From Pedosphaera sp. (GTDB lineage Bacteria; Verrucomicrobiota; Verrucomicrobiia; Limisphaerales; AAA164-E04), in assembly GCA_002690655.1 (NCBI GenBank), contig NZFL01000008.1:32932-89689 (forward strand): a stretch of DNA of 56,758 nt. Reading direction: 5' to 3'. The number at the start of each line of letters is the position of its first letter. The stretch's first letter is position 1. The position numbers were made by a program, and so were the translations under genes. Shown here piece after piece: positions 26,487-35,233 of the stretch. The notes beneath the pieces were generated by a model. That model was not told where the DNA came from. It ran no database searches and saw only the letters and a list, made by a program, of their open reading frames with translations.

Positions 26487-29400
26487 ATGCGTCGCTTTTC
26501 TCTTCCCCAAGCAGGTAAGTTGATTCGTCTTGGTTTATGCCTCTCGGGTTGTTGTTTGTTGCCGGTATTCACTCTATCGGACACAGAATCTCTCGTGGAT
26601 GTTGATTCTTCCCTGCCTCCCGTACGTGGTTTGATTGAGGCCTTCACCAAAGATATCAAAGTGCTCAAACGGTATCATCCATGGGAGATGTCAGAGACAC
26701 GTCATGATCGATTACAACAATTGATTCGGAAATACTCAACTTCTCTGGGCGCGACTGAATTTCAGCAACTAGCTCAGAAAGAACGTATTGATTATGTACT
26801 GTTGCGGAATCAATTGAAATTTGAATCACGGCAACTTGATCAAGCACGGGCACGATATGCCGAAATCAAGGACTGGTTGCCATTTGGTTTAGCCATACTC
26901 GAGTTGGCTGAGGCCCGTCAGCGAGTAGAACCCGTAGAGGCAGAAGAAACGGCAACAGTGATGCATGATTTGAAATTGCAGGTGACCCAATCCCACCAGA
27001 AGGTGCGAGCCTCATTGGAGTCATCAGATTCTTCACTCACCCCAGGGCTGGGGGGGAGGCTTGCTCAGACGATCGATCTTTACAGCAAGATGCTTGAGGA
27101 ATGGTATCAGTTTTATGCCGGTTATCATCCTTCTTTTATCTGGTGGGTTCGATCTCCCCATGACGCAACCGTCAAGGCATTGGAAGATTACGCAGATTTT
27201 ATTCGTCATGAGGTCGCAGGTTTTGTGCAGGGCCAAGATCCGCCTTTGCTGGGAGATCCTGTGGGTCGAAGGGCCCTTTTGGATGCTCTCGACTACGAGA
27301 TGGTAACGTATACACCGGAGGAATTGCTTGAAATTGCTCAAGCCGAATTTGCCTGGTGTGATCGTGAGCGTCAACGAGCGGCAAGGGATCTGGGCTTCGG
27401 AGACGATTGGCAAGCTGCTTACAATTTTGTGAAATCCAGATATGTGGCCCCCGGGGAGCAACCTCAATTAATCAAAAGGCTGGCTCAGGAGGCCGTCGAT
27501 TTCCTTGAGCAGCGTGATTTGTTATCAATCCCGCCTCTCGCGAAAGAGGTCTGGCGCATGCGTATGATGACGGCAGAGCGTCAAAAGGTGAATCCGTATT
27601 TTACCGGAGGTGAGGTTATTTCCGTTTCCTTTCCAACAGAAAGCATGGAACATGAGGACAAACTGATGAGCATGCGTGGAAACAACATGCATTTTTCAAA
27701 AGCAACGGTTCATCATGAACTGATTCCCGGCCATCATTTGCAGCTCTACATGGCTGAGCGCCATCAGACACATCGCGCATTGTTTCGAACTCCTTTTTTG
27801 GTAGAGGGCTGGGCGCTTTATTGGGAAATGCTTCTCTGGGATCTCGAATTTTATGAGTCTCCCGAAGATCGAATCGGTATGCTTTTCTGGCGTTCGCATC
27901 GATGTGCCAGGATCATCTTCTCCCTTAGTTTTCATCTGGGGACCATGAGCGCTCAGGAGGCAATTGAGTTTCTTGTCAGCAACGTGGGGCACGAACGTCG
28001 CAACGCAATCGCGGAAGTTCGACGATCCATCCAAGGAGGCTACATACCTCTTTATCAGGCCGCCTACATGTTGGGTGGACTGCAGATTCGCTCGATGTAT
28101 CGTGAATTGGTCGAATCCAATCAAATGACAGCCAAAGCGTTTCACGATGCGATCCTCCGTGAAAATGCCATACCAATCGACATGATACGGGCAAGTTTGA
28201 TGCAGACTCCAATCACGCCTGATTATCGTCCTGACTGGAAGTTTTATCATCGTCAAGAACCGGTGCATGCCAAACCCGAAGCTCAGCTTCAATCGAATCC
28301 TGATAACAGGCTTCTTCCATCGGTTGAAGAGGCACTTTCCGTAGGGAAATCCTTTCGAGGCAAGGTGACGCAGGATTCGGTCAAGCCTCAATGGTTCGAT
28401 CAAGGCGCGCAATTTCACTACAAGCGTTCTCTGGAAGATGGAAAGTATCAATTTCGAGTGGTTCATACGGAAGACGGCTCAAACCGCCCGGCCTTTGATC
28501 ATCACCTTGTCGCGCAAGCCATGTCCTTGATGATCGGAAACAATATTTCACCAGATCGATTGCCTGTGCAATCCATTGATATGAGCTCCCCTTCAGGACG
28601 TATCCTCTTGAAGGGGCAAGGGGTGTCCTGGCTATGGAATCCATATCGCTCGCATTTGATCAAATGGAACAAAGGAAATGCCGTGGAAACAGTCAAACCC
28701 GAGAGACGCAATCTTGAAGGCCCACGGAGCCGACGCGAGCGTGAAGAGGATCGAGCGGGTGTTTCTCCCAATGGAAAATGGAGGGTAGCGGTCAAGGAGC
28801 ACAATCTCTGGATTGAGGACCTTGAGTCTGGTCAAGTGTCACCGCTCAGCTTTGACGGTAATCCAGGTAATTCCTATCAGCCCACGGCTGATCGCGAACG
28901 ATTTGTAGGGATGCAGTATCAGAGGGAGGATCCTCCCGTCGGGCGTCCTCGCGTGTATTGGTCTCCGGATTCAAAGTGGCTCATTGCCATGCGCTACGAA
29001 CCGGGGGTGGAGAGGCATGTCCATATCGTTGAGTCCTCACCTGAAGATCAATTGCAGCCCATGCTCCATTCCTACACCTACCTCAAGCCAGGGGATAGGA
29101 TACCCGTTCAGAAACCCGCATTGTTTAATGTATCCACACGCAAAGAAATGACATTGGATGACACATTATACTCAAATCCATGGTCCATTAATCAGATGCG
29201 CTGGGATAAGGACAGTCAGCGATTCACGTTTCTTTTCAACGAAAGAGGGCATCAGGTCTTGAGAGTGATTGCGGTAGAGGCCAGCACTGGAAACGTCCAA
29301 TCATTGATCGATGAGCAAAGTGATACATTCGTGGACTACGCCTACAAAAACCACTACCGAGTCATGGAATCCAGTCAGGAGATTCTTTGGATGTCTGAAA

Positions 29401-30554
29401 GGGATGGGTGGAACCATCTGTATTTGTTCGATGCTGCAACCGGTTTCATGAAGCACCAGATTACCCGAGGGAATTGGGTTGTCCGCCAGGTAGATCGAGT
29501 GGACGAGGATAAGCGTCAGATCTGGTTCAAAGCGAGCGGGATTTTTGATGGGCAGGATCCTTATTTCATTCATTTCTGTCGTGTGAATTTTGACGGTACG
29601 GGACTGGTCAGATTGACTCGGAGTAACGGGAATCATTCGGCTCAATATTCTCCTGACGGAAGGTTTCTCCTTGATACCTGGTCTCGGGTCGACCAGGCGC
29701 CTGTTGTTGAACTCAGAGACGCTTCTTCAGGTGATTTGATATCAGTGGTCGAGCAAGCCGACATGAGGATGCTTGAAGCATCTGGTTGGCAGAAGCCGGA
29801 AGCATTTCTGGCCAAGGGCAGGGATGGTTCAACGAATATCCATGGTGTCATTTATCGACCTACACATTTTGACCCATCCAAAAAATATCCCGTGATTGAA
29901 AAAATATATGCCGGTCCTCATGGATCGTTTGTTCCAAAATCTTTTCGATCTTTTCACAGTGCTCAGGCAATGGCTGAACTTGGATTCGTGGTTGTACAAA
30001 TTGATGGGATGGGGACATCGAATCGATCCAAAGCTTTTCACGATGTCTGTTGGCGAAACATCGGAGATGCAGGCTTTCCTGATCGAATTGCCTGGATGAA
30101 AGCAGCTGCTGAATCGCGACCCTACATGGATCTCAGTCGGGTGGGTATCTATGGAGGCTCGGCAGGTGGTCAAAATACACTTCGTGGATTATTGGCACAT
30201 GGTGACTTTTACAAGGCAGGTGTTGCGGACTGTGGTTGCCACGACAATCGAATGGACAAGATCTGGTGGAATGAGCTTTGGATGGGCTGGCCACTGGGAC
30301 TCCACTACCACGAGCAATCCAACGTTACACAAGCACATCGATTAAAAGGTAAGCTCCTGCTCATGGTGGGAGAAATGGATCGCAATGTAGACCCGGCATC
30401 CACGATGCAAGTTGTGGATGCATTGATTAAAGCCGATAAAGACTTCGATATGCTGGTGATGCCGGGGGTGGGGCACGGGGCTGCGGGTACGCCTTATGGT
30501 AAAAAAAGGATGGCTCAATTTTTCATGAAGCATTTGCTGAACGAATCCCACTGA
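26487..30554 (+). CDS. DUF885 + S9 prolyl oligopeptidase fusion protein
   Basis: The start is ATG 26487; the upstream in-frame region lacks coding character and overlaps the divergent gene. The N-terminus has a signal peptide with a possible lipobox (LCLSGC). The product is 1355 residues with two enzymes in series. Residues ~40-610 are a DUF885 metallopeptidase-like domain with 'HHELIPGHHLQ' (His410, Glu411 and His416/417 as likely metal ligands). Residues ~650-1355 are a beta-propeller plus S9 hydrolase with Ser1225 ('YGGSAGGQ'), Asp1298 ('GEMDRNVDP') and His1330 ('GVGHGAAG'), a complete triad. It likely degrades peptides outside the cytoplasm. A truncated second copy lies at 32128-32326. 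Confidence 0.9.
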   Translation: MRRFSLPQAGKLIRLGLCLSGCCLLPVFTLSDTESLVDVDSSLPPVRGLIEAFTKDIKVLKRYHPWEMSETRHDRLQQLIRKYSTSLGATEFQQLAQKERIDYVLLRNQLKFESRQLDQARARYAEIKDWLPFGLAILELAEARQRVEPVEAEETATVMHDLKLQVTQSHQKVRASLESSDSSLTPGLGGRLAQTIDLYSKMLEEWYQFYAGYHPSFIWWVRSPHDATVKALEDYADFIRHEVAGFVQGQDPPLLGDPVGRRALLDALDYEMVTYTPEELLEIAQAEFAWCDRERQRAARDLGFGDDWQAAYNFVKSRYVAPGEQPQLIKRLAQEAVDFLEQRDLLSIPPLAKEVWRMRMMTAERQKVNPYFTGGEVISVSFPTESMEHEDKLMSMRGNNMHFSKATVHHELIPGHHLQLYMAERHQTHRALFRTPFLVEGWALYWEMLLWDLEFYESPEDRIGMLFWRSHRCARIIFSLSFHLGTMSAQEAIEFLVSNVGHERRNAIAEVRRSIQGGYIPLYQAAYMLGGLQIRSMYRELVESNQMTAKAFHDAILRENAIPIDMIRASLMQTPITPDYRPDWKFYHRQEPVHAKPEAQLQSNPDNRLLPSVEEALSVGKSFRGKVTQDSVKPQWFDQGAQFHYKRSLEDGKYQFRVVHTEDGSNRPAFDHHLVAQAMSLMIGNNISPDRLPVQSIDMSSPSGRILLKGQGVSWLWNPYRSHLIKWNKGNAVETVKPERRNLEGPRSRREREEDRAGVSPNGKWRVAVKEHNLWIEDLESGQVSPLSFDGNPGNSYQPTADRERFVGMQYQREDPPVGRPRVYWSPDSKWLIAMRYEPGVERHVHIVESSPEDQLQPMLHSYTYLKPGDRIPVQKPALFNVSTRKEMTLDDTLYSNPWSINQMRWDKDSQRFTFLFNERGHQVLRVIAVEASTGNVQSLIDEQSDTFVDYAYKNHYRVMESSQEILWMSERDGWNHLYLFDAATGFMKHQITRGNWVVRQVDRVDEDKRQIWFKASGIFDGQDPYFIHFCRVNFDGTGLVRLTRSNGNHSAQYSPDGRFLLDTWSRVDQAPVVELRDASSGDLISVVEQADMRMLEASGWQKPEAFLAKGRDGSTNIHGVIYRPTHFDPSKKYPVIEKIYAGPHGSFVPKSFRSFHSAQAMAELGFVVVQIDGMGTSNRSKAFHDVCWRNIGDAGFPDRIAWMKAAAESRPYMDLSRVGIYGGSAGGQNTLRGLLAHGDFYKAGVADCGCHDNRMDKIWWNELWMGWPLGLHYHEQSNVTQAHRLKGKLLLMVGEMDRNVDPASTMQVVDALIKADKDFDMLVMPGVGHGAAGTPYGKKRMAQFFMKHLLNESH

Positions 30555-30565
30555 TTCCGTGCGAT

Positions 30566-30846
30566 GATGGGGATCCTTTCACGCGCCTGCGCCACAGATT
30601 GATCGGTAATGATGCCTGCCGTGGCGATCCCCGGACCTGAGGCGATCAGGTATCTGCACTGACCTGTAATAAAGAACAAAACCATGCACAGTGCCGTGGT
30701 CAGGATAGCGAGCATGCCCAGATCACACGGGATCAAAAGCAAGGTCATCAAGATCATACAGATTGATAAGACTGGCCAAATTACGCGGATGATGGATGCT
30801 TTTCTGCACTGAGAGACCTGAGGTATTTCCATTAGCCTTGAAGTGT
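30566..30846 (-). pseudogene. Fragment of a SEDS (FtsW/RodA) gene
   Basis: This stretch closely matches 32907-33185 inside the intact SEDS gene, in the same orientation. Shared peptide blocks are 'RKASIIRVIWPVLSI' against 'GKASMIRVLWPVISI', 'DLGMLAILT' in both, and 'LCMVLFFITGQ.RYLIASG' in both. It covers only about 93 codons of the middle of the protein (about residues 186-278 of 463). Both ends of the gene are missing. It begins about 12 bases after the S9 fusion stop, the same place the intact SEDS gene occupies relative to the S9 remnant. It is best explained as the decayed half of a duplicated block. Confidence 0.88.
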
Positions 30847-31309
30847 ATTTGGATCACGTTCTTTTCGTTCTCTTTGTCTACCGCTTGATGACTCCATCAA
30901 ACGATCGTTGCTTTCAGCCCCTTAATATTTTTACCCTTCAAAGACTTCCTTGTTCATCAGAAATACAGATTTCTGTTTCCAGACGGAAAAACCTCCAAGC
31001 CTGCCCGAAAGATCCAAATGCCAAGATCGTCGCTGCTTTCGGAGAATTCAAAAAGTGTAACTTTCGGTTCGGTTGTGTGCAAATCGCTCAACAATTCTCC
31101 ATCACTTTCGGAATCGATCTCCCAGACCCGCGAGCTGACGAGGTCGAGCTCATGGTTGCCGGGCCGTAAAACTATTCATTGGATTCACACTGCAACGGAC
31201 CATTCCAACTGCCCGAGGCCGCCTGAGTAACAATTCGCAATATGCACCAAAGGACAGTCCTTGTCCCCAAGCCAAGAAAGGAACCCTGATTCCTGCTTCG
31301 CAAAGAAGG
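30847..31309. other. Junction region between two duplicated units
   Basis: No intact gene is seen in these ~460 bases. On the minus strand a frame without a start codon (about 30957-31178) reads 'PGNHELDLVSSRVWEIDSES' then 'TEPKVTLFEFSESSDDLG', which has coding-like character but no family I recognise. It may be a leftover gene fragment. The region separates the SEDS fragment from prepilin copy B. Confidence 0.4.
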
Positions 31310-32098
31310 TTATTTTTGTCTTCCTGAGAGAAAGTCCTCGTAGTGAGGGATCCCGGTTTGTAGACGGTGTAGGTCCTCTCGCTCTGGAGATTTGCTGGCG
31401 TCCAGAGACTCTAATGTTTTAGGAGCACGCCACGCATAGCGATCTGCGTGACCATCGAGAAATGAGAGGTTGGCCCCCTGGGAATGCCGATCGGCAGGAA
31501 TGTTGAGGAAGCGATCCAGCCCAGGAGCCGACAAACCAAAGTGCCCGTCGTCAATTCTCTCCTCTAGTTCGTCGATAAACGCAAACACAAGCGAGGTTCG
31601 CATTATCTGAGATTGCTTCACGAAACGACTGTCCTTGAAATCCGGCCACTCCGTCCCGTTCAACCATGAGTTGATCGCAACGCTGCGAAGACGTGGGATT
31701 TCCTGATGCTTTTCAACTTTCGATTTGTCGGCTGGACATTTGTATATGCCGACGGCTTGATTGTATTTGAACAGAATGCCTGCGCGGATGTTTTCATCCG
31801 TCAGATCATTCTTGGCATTTCCGAGTATCCAGGATCCTTGGAGACTGACGGCACCATTTTGTGCTCCCCATTTGTTGGGTGGCATCACGTCTTCGTGATC
31901 GTCAGCGTACATAGCCCAAGCCAGTTGAAGCTGCTTCAAGTTAGAAATACATTTGATGGTGAGCGCCTTACTCTTGGCCTTGCTCAAGGCAGGTAAAAGC
32001 ATGCCTGCTAAAATAGCGATAATTGCAATGACAACAAGTAGTTCGATCAGCGTGAAGCCGAAAGCTTTTCTGAGAGAAGTCGCCTTTGTCATAACCAT
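31310..32098 (-). CDS. Prepilin-type cleavage/methylation protein, copy B
   Basis: The start is taken as ATG 32098 ([14 protein letters not shown]); the frame opens further upstream at 32143 but there overlaps the S9 remnant. The leader is followed by '[24 protein letters not shown]', identical to copy A over this stretch. The downstream '[21 protein letters not shown]' (in part: [15 protein letters not shown]) parallels copy A's '[20 protein letters not shown]' (in part: [15 protein letters not shown]). '[13 protein letters not shown]' is the DG motif. After the first ~70 residues the two copies differ strongly, so they are either an old pair or separate members of a large family. Confidence 0.87.
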   Translation of the reverse strand: MVMTKATSLRKAFGFTLIELLVVIAIIAILAGMLLPALSKAKSKALTIKCISNLKQLQLAWAMYADDHEDVMPPNKWGAQNGAVSLQGSWILGNAKNDLTDENIRAGILFKYNQAVGIYKCPADKSKVEKHQEIPRLRSVAINSWLNGTEWPDFKDSRFVKQSQIMRTSLVFAFIDELEERIDDGHFGLSAPGLDRFLNIPADRHSQGANLSFLDGHADRYAWRAPKTLESLDASKSPEREDLHRLQTGIPHYEDFLSGRQK

Positions 32099-32127
32099 TG
32101 TAAAATAGTCAATGAGACAATCAGGTG

Positions 32128-32326
32128 TCAATCGAATCCTCATGGCAGGCTCCCTCCATCGGTGGAAGAGTCACTTTCCGCAGGGGAATTCTCTCAAGGC
32201 AAGTTGACACACGATTCGGTCAAGCCCGAATGGTTGGATCGAGCTCCGCTATTTCACCACAAGCATTCTTTGGGAAGGTGGCTCAATTTTTCATCAAGTA
32301 TTTTCTGGACGCATTCCCATGATCCA
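32128..32326 (+). pseudogene. Remnant of a second DUF885-S9 fusion gene with a large internal deletion
   Basis: The first part (32128 to about 32274) matches 28289-28436 of the intact fusion gene; for example 'SVEEALSVGKSFRGK' corresponds to '[15 protein letters not shown]' and 'DSVKPQWFDQ' to 'DSVKPEWLDR'. It then jumps directly to sequence matching 30508 to the stop ('MAQFFMKHLL' against 'VAQFFIKYFL' at the nucleotide level). About 2.07 kb is missing, and the parent has the short word gatgg at both edges of the gap. The 5' ~1.8 kb is also absent. It lies 25 bases from the end of the intact SEDS gene, matching the layout at 30554/30566. Confidence 0.88.
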
Positions 32327-32350
32327 GTCGAGTCAAGGGAAACAATCAGG

Positions 32351-33742
32351 CTAAGTTTTTTGTCGCTTTGAACTCGTTTTTTTAAGTGCGTTTTTTTTAG
32401 TTGCGGGACCTCGCTTGGAGGGCTTGGGCCTGGTCTCTTTCTTAGCTGCCTTCATTCCTTGATTCTCGGAAATACTCAGCAAAATTCCGAGACCAAGAAA
32501 CACGGTTACCAAGTTGCTGCCTCCGTGACTAATCAAGGGTAAAGGAATACCGGTCATCGGGAGACTTTTGGTGACGCCTCCGATATTAAGGAGAGTTTGA
32601 CATGCGAGCACAGAAACGATACCTGCCGCCAGGAGCGACCCGAAGTAATCTTTGGTTTTGAATGCAATTCGGTATCCTTGGTGAAAGAAGATAAGGTAAA
32701 AGACGATCACCAGCAGGCAACCAACGAATCCAAGTTCCTCTCCAATGACCGCATACATGAAATCTGATTCAGCGATGGGAATGCGCTCTGGATTGCCTTT
32801 GCCAAAACCTGCTCCCAGGAATCCGCCGGCAAACATGCCCGATAATCCCTGAAGAATCTGCCAGCCACTTCCGGTAGGATCTCCAAAAGGATCCATCCAC
32901 GTTTGGATTCTTTGACGTGCATGCGCTACAAATTGATTGGCAATGAAGCCCGTCGCGGCGATCCCCAGACCTGAGGCGATCAGGTATCGCCACTGGCCTG
33001 TAATAAAGAACAAAACCATGCACAATGTCATGGTCAGGATAGCGAGCATGCCCAGGTCACGCTGGATCAAAAGCAAGGCCATCAGGATCACATAGATTGA
33101 TATGACCGGCCAAAGTACACGGATCATTGATGCTTTTCCGCGCTGAGTGGCTTGACGTATTTCTTTTTCCCTTGAAGCGAAATAGCCGCCGAGGAACAGA
33201 ACCATCAAAAGTTTCAGGATCTCGGTAGGTGTTAATTGACCAGCTGCATAATAAGCTCCGCGGTAGCGAGTTCCCATAGCAATCAAGACTGCCACCAGAA
33301 TGAGGGAGACACCTGCTGCAGCCCAGCTCAGGCGGCGCAATGCTTGATATCGACCATTCTTGAAGATCCCTATCATCAGAAGCATCATCAAAACACCAAT
33401 CGGATAAGCAAAATGACTCAAACGCCATGGATCTTCAAAATCAAACAAACCCATCCTGTATTGAGCCAGAACACCGAAGCCTCCCAGGAAAGTGACCGAT
33501 CCCAGAATGACAGGATCCCCCTGGAATCGAGTGATAATGAACCAGACATGCATCAGCAGCAGGCTCAGTCCGAATATGAGCAGAGGGAAAATGCCTTGTT
33601 GAGCAACACTGCCTGCCTGCTTTAGATCATTTAGAAAAAAGCCTGCGTAACCAAATGCAATGGTGAGAAAACACGCAAAAAACAGGCGCCGCTCAATAGA
33701 GCGGAACGACCATACATCAGCGATAGTATTACCTGTTTTCAC
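32351..33742 (-). CDS. SEDS-family peptidoglycan polymerase (FtsW/RodA)
   Basis: This 463-residue polytopic membrane protein has about ten hydrophobic segments. It has family blocks 'LLLIQRDLGMLAILTMTLC' (the Gln-Arg-Asp-Leu-Gly region near the catalytic Asp), 'GSGWQILQGLSGMFAGGFLG' and 'LNIGGVTKSLPMTGIPLPLISHGGSNL' (in part: SLPMTGIPLPLISHGGSN). SEDS proteins polymerise lipid II glycan strands with a partner PBP during elongation or division. The last ~45 residues form a Lys-rich cytoplasmic tail (KKETRPKPSKRG...). FtsW versus RodA cannot be settled here. It starts 24 bases after an FG-GAP gene on the same strand. Confidence 0.93.
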   Translation of the reverse strand: MKTGNTIADVWSFRSIERRLFFACFLTIAFGYAGFFLNDLKQAGSVAQQGIFPLLIFGLSLLLMHVWFIITRFQGDPVILGSVTFLGGFGVLAQYRMGLFDFEDPWRLSHFAYPIGVLMMLLMIGIFKNGRYQALRRLSWAAAGVSLILVAVLIAMGTRYRGAYYAAGQLTPTEILKLLMVLFLGGYFASREKEIRQATQRGKASMIRVLWPVISIYVILMALLLIQRDLGMLAILTMTLCMVLFFITGQWRYLIASGLGIAATGFIANQFVAHARQRIQTWMDPFGDPTGSGWQILQGLSGMFAGGFLGAGFGKGNPERIPIAESDFMYAVIGEELGFVGCLLVIVFYLIFFHQGYRIAFKTKDYFGSLLAAGIVSVLACQTLLNIGGVTKSLPMTGIPLPLISHGGSNLVTVFLGLGILLSISENQGMKAAKKETRPKPSKRGPATKKNALKKTSSKRQKT

Positions 33743-33766
33743 CTGCTTGAGCGTCGTTTTGCAAGA

Positions 33767-35074
33767 TTACTTGAAAAGTGCTTTGGGCTGAGCCTGCAGC
33801 CACTCATCCCGGCTCACCTTTTGAGTCAAATGCCGGTGAACAAAGGTTCCCTTCTTATTGCCCACGACAATTTCTGGATAGCCATCATCATTGATATCTC
33901 TAGCCATTACCTGCGTGCCAATGCCTGAGTCGCTATCGACTAGATGAGGCACAAAATCGACACCTGCGTCCGTGCGCTTGAGTTCAAACCAATACAAGAC
34001 AGCAGCGGCATTTGGTTCTGCATCTCCATTTGGGCCATGGGCCCAGAATCTTTTTCCAGTGATAATATCCTTGAGACCATCCCCGTTCATATCGGCCAAA
34101 TCAATGGCATGCAGTTGTGAAAACTGGACTCCATAGCGGTTTTCAGAAGGTTCTTTGTTGACGAAAATGTGAGCATTGAAGGTGATGCCTTCTGGAGTGG
34201 GGATGTGTTCATACCATGCCAAACCGTATCCGTGGGCAGCAATGCTGGTAATGACATCATTGTCACCGTCACCATCTACGTCGTAGGCATACATTTGAGC
34301 TCCCCCTCCCGGGCTGAAAAGTTGAGGATGGAATTTCCATTCAGGATCGCCAGTCAGGTTCTCAGGTTGCTGCCACCAGCCTTCTTTTGCCATGAGGTCC
34401 ATGCGGCCATCGCCATTGACGTCTCCGACGCCCAGCCCATGAGTAAATCGCTGCCAGGGACCTTTGGAGGTGATTGGATGAAATTTCCAGGGCTTTCCAG
34501 GTTGTGACCAATCAGGACTTGCATACCCGTAATAGCCGCCTGAACCGCAGACTATTTCAGGTTTTCCATCGCCAGTTAAGTCGAGGAAGGTAGGGGATTC
34601 GTTGTCGGTGACATCCAGTATGTCGTGCTTATTCCAGTAATGATCTTTTCCCTTTGGGTTTTCGTACCAGGATGATTCTTTTCCAGGGAACCCCAAAACC
34701 AGAATGTCATCCCAGCCATCCGCATTGAAATCATGCGAGAAGGCGACGAAATTTTCCGAGTAGCTGTTCTTGGTCCCAAGTGCGCCTTCATAACCTTGAA
34801 TGATTTGAGTGCTGCCGTCGGCATGTTGCTTTTCCCATCCGCGCTTGTCGGGGTAGAATGTGTGTCGATGCGTGAAAGCCGGGCCTTCCCACCAATAAGG
34901 ACCGGAAGCCGCGTCCTGATTTCCGTCTTTGTTAAAGTCACCAAAGGTTGCTCCCTCACTCCAGAACCGGTCCGTCAACTGTAGCTTTTCAAAAGAGTGA
35001 AGCGTGTGAGATTGCGCGCTCACGCCGCAAGACAAAGCAAGCGTTCCGAGGCCAGCAAGAATCAGGTGTTTCAT
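33767..35074 (-). CDS. Secreted FG-GAP/VCBS repeat protein
   Basis: The start is ATG 35074 (MKHLILAGLGTLALSCGVSA, a signal peptide); in-frame ATGs at 35092 and 35083 are also possible. The mature ~415 residues contain repeated calcium-binding blades such as 'GDFNKDGNQDAASGPYWWEG' (in part), 'DFNADGWDDILVLGFPG', 'DLTGDGKPEIVCG', 'DVNGDGRMDLMAKEGWW', 'DVDGDGDNDVITS' and 'DMNGDGLKDIITG'. This predicts a beta-propeller of the integrin-alpha FG-GAP type exported to the surface. Such proteins are numerous in Verrucomicrobia and Planctomycetes; their function is unknown. It precedes the SEDS gene by 24 bases. Confidence 0.88.
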   Translation of the reverse strand: MKHLILAGLGTLALSCGVSAQSHTLHSFEKLQLTDRFWSEGATFGDFNKDGNQDAASGPYWWEGPAFTHRHTFYPDKRGWEKQHADGSTQIIQGYEGALGTKNSYSENFVAFSHDFNADGWDDILVLGFPGKESSWYENPKGKDHYWNKHDILDVTDNESPTFLDLTGDGKPEIVCGSGGYYGYASPDWSQPGKPWKFHPITSKGPWQRFTHGLGVGDVNGDGRMDLMAKEGWWQQPENLTGDPEWKFHPQLFSPGGGAQMYAYDVDGDGDNDVITSIAAHGYGLAWYEHIPTPEGITFNAHIFVNKEPSENRYGVQFSQLHAIDLADMNGDGLKDIITGKRFWAHGPNGDAEPNAAAVLYWFELKRTDAGVDFVPHLVDSDSGIGTQVMARDINDDGYPEIVVGNKKGTFVHRHLTQKVSRDEWLQAQPKALFK

Positions 35075-35233
35075 GGGTTCCATATGTCGCAAGGAATGGG
35101 CTCAAGGTCAAGCCAAGTTGCAGGGGAAACGTCTCCCGCTGTCATGGTGAAGTGAACTCGGGAACTCATGCCTCAGAGCGCTCTCAAGAGTCTGGTTTGA
35201 TTTTCTTCTACGATACAGAATGCCCGCTCAGTC

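Noticed and set aside
27696..28466. 256-codon minus-strand frame
   Set aside because: It is a shadow of the DUF885 domain on the other strand and contains no recognisable motif.
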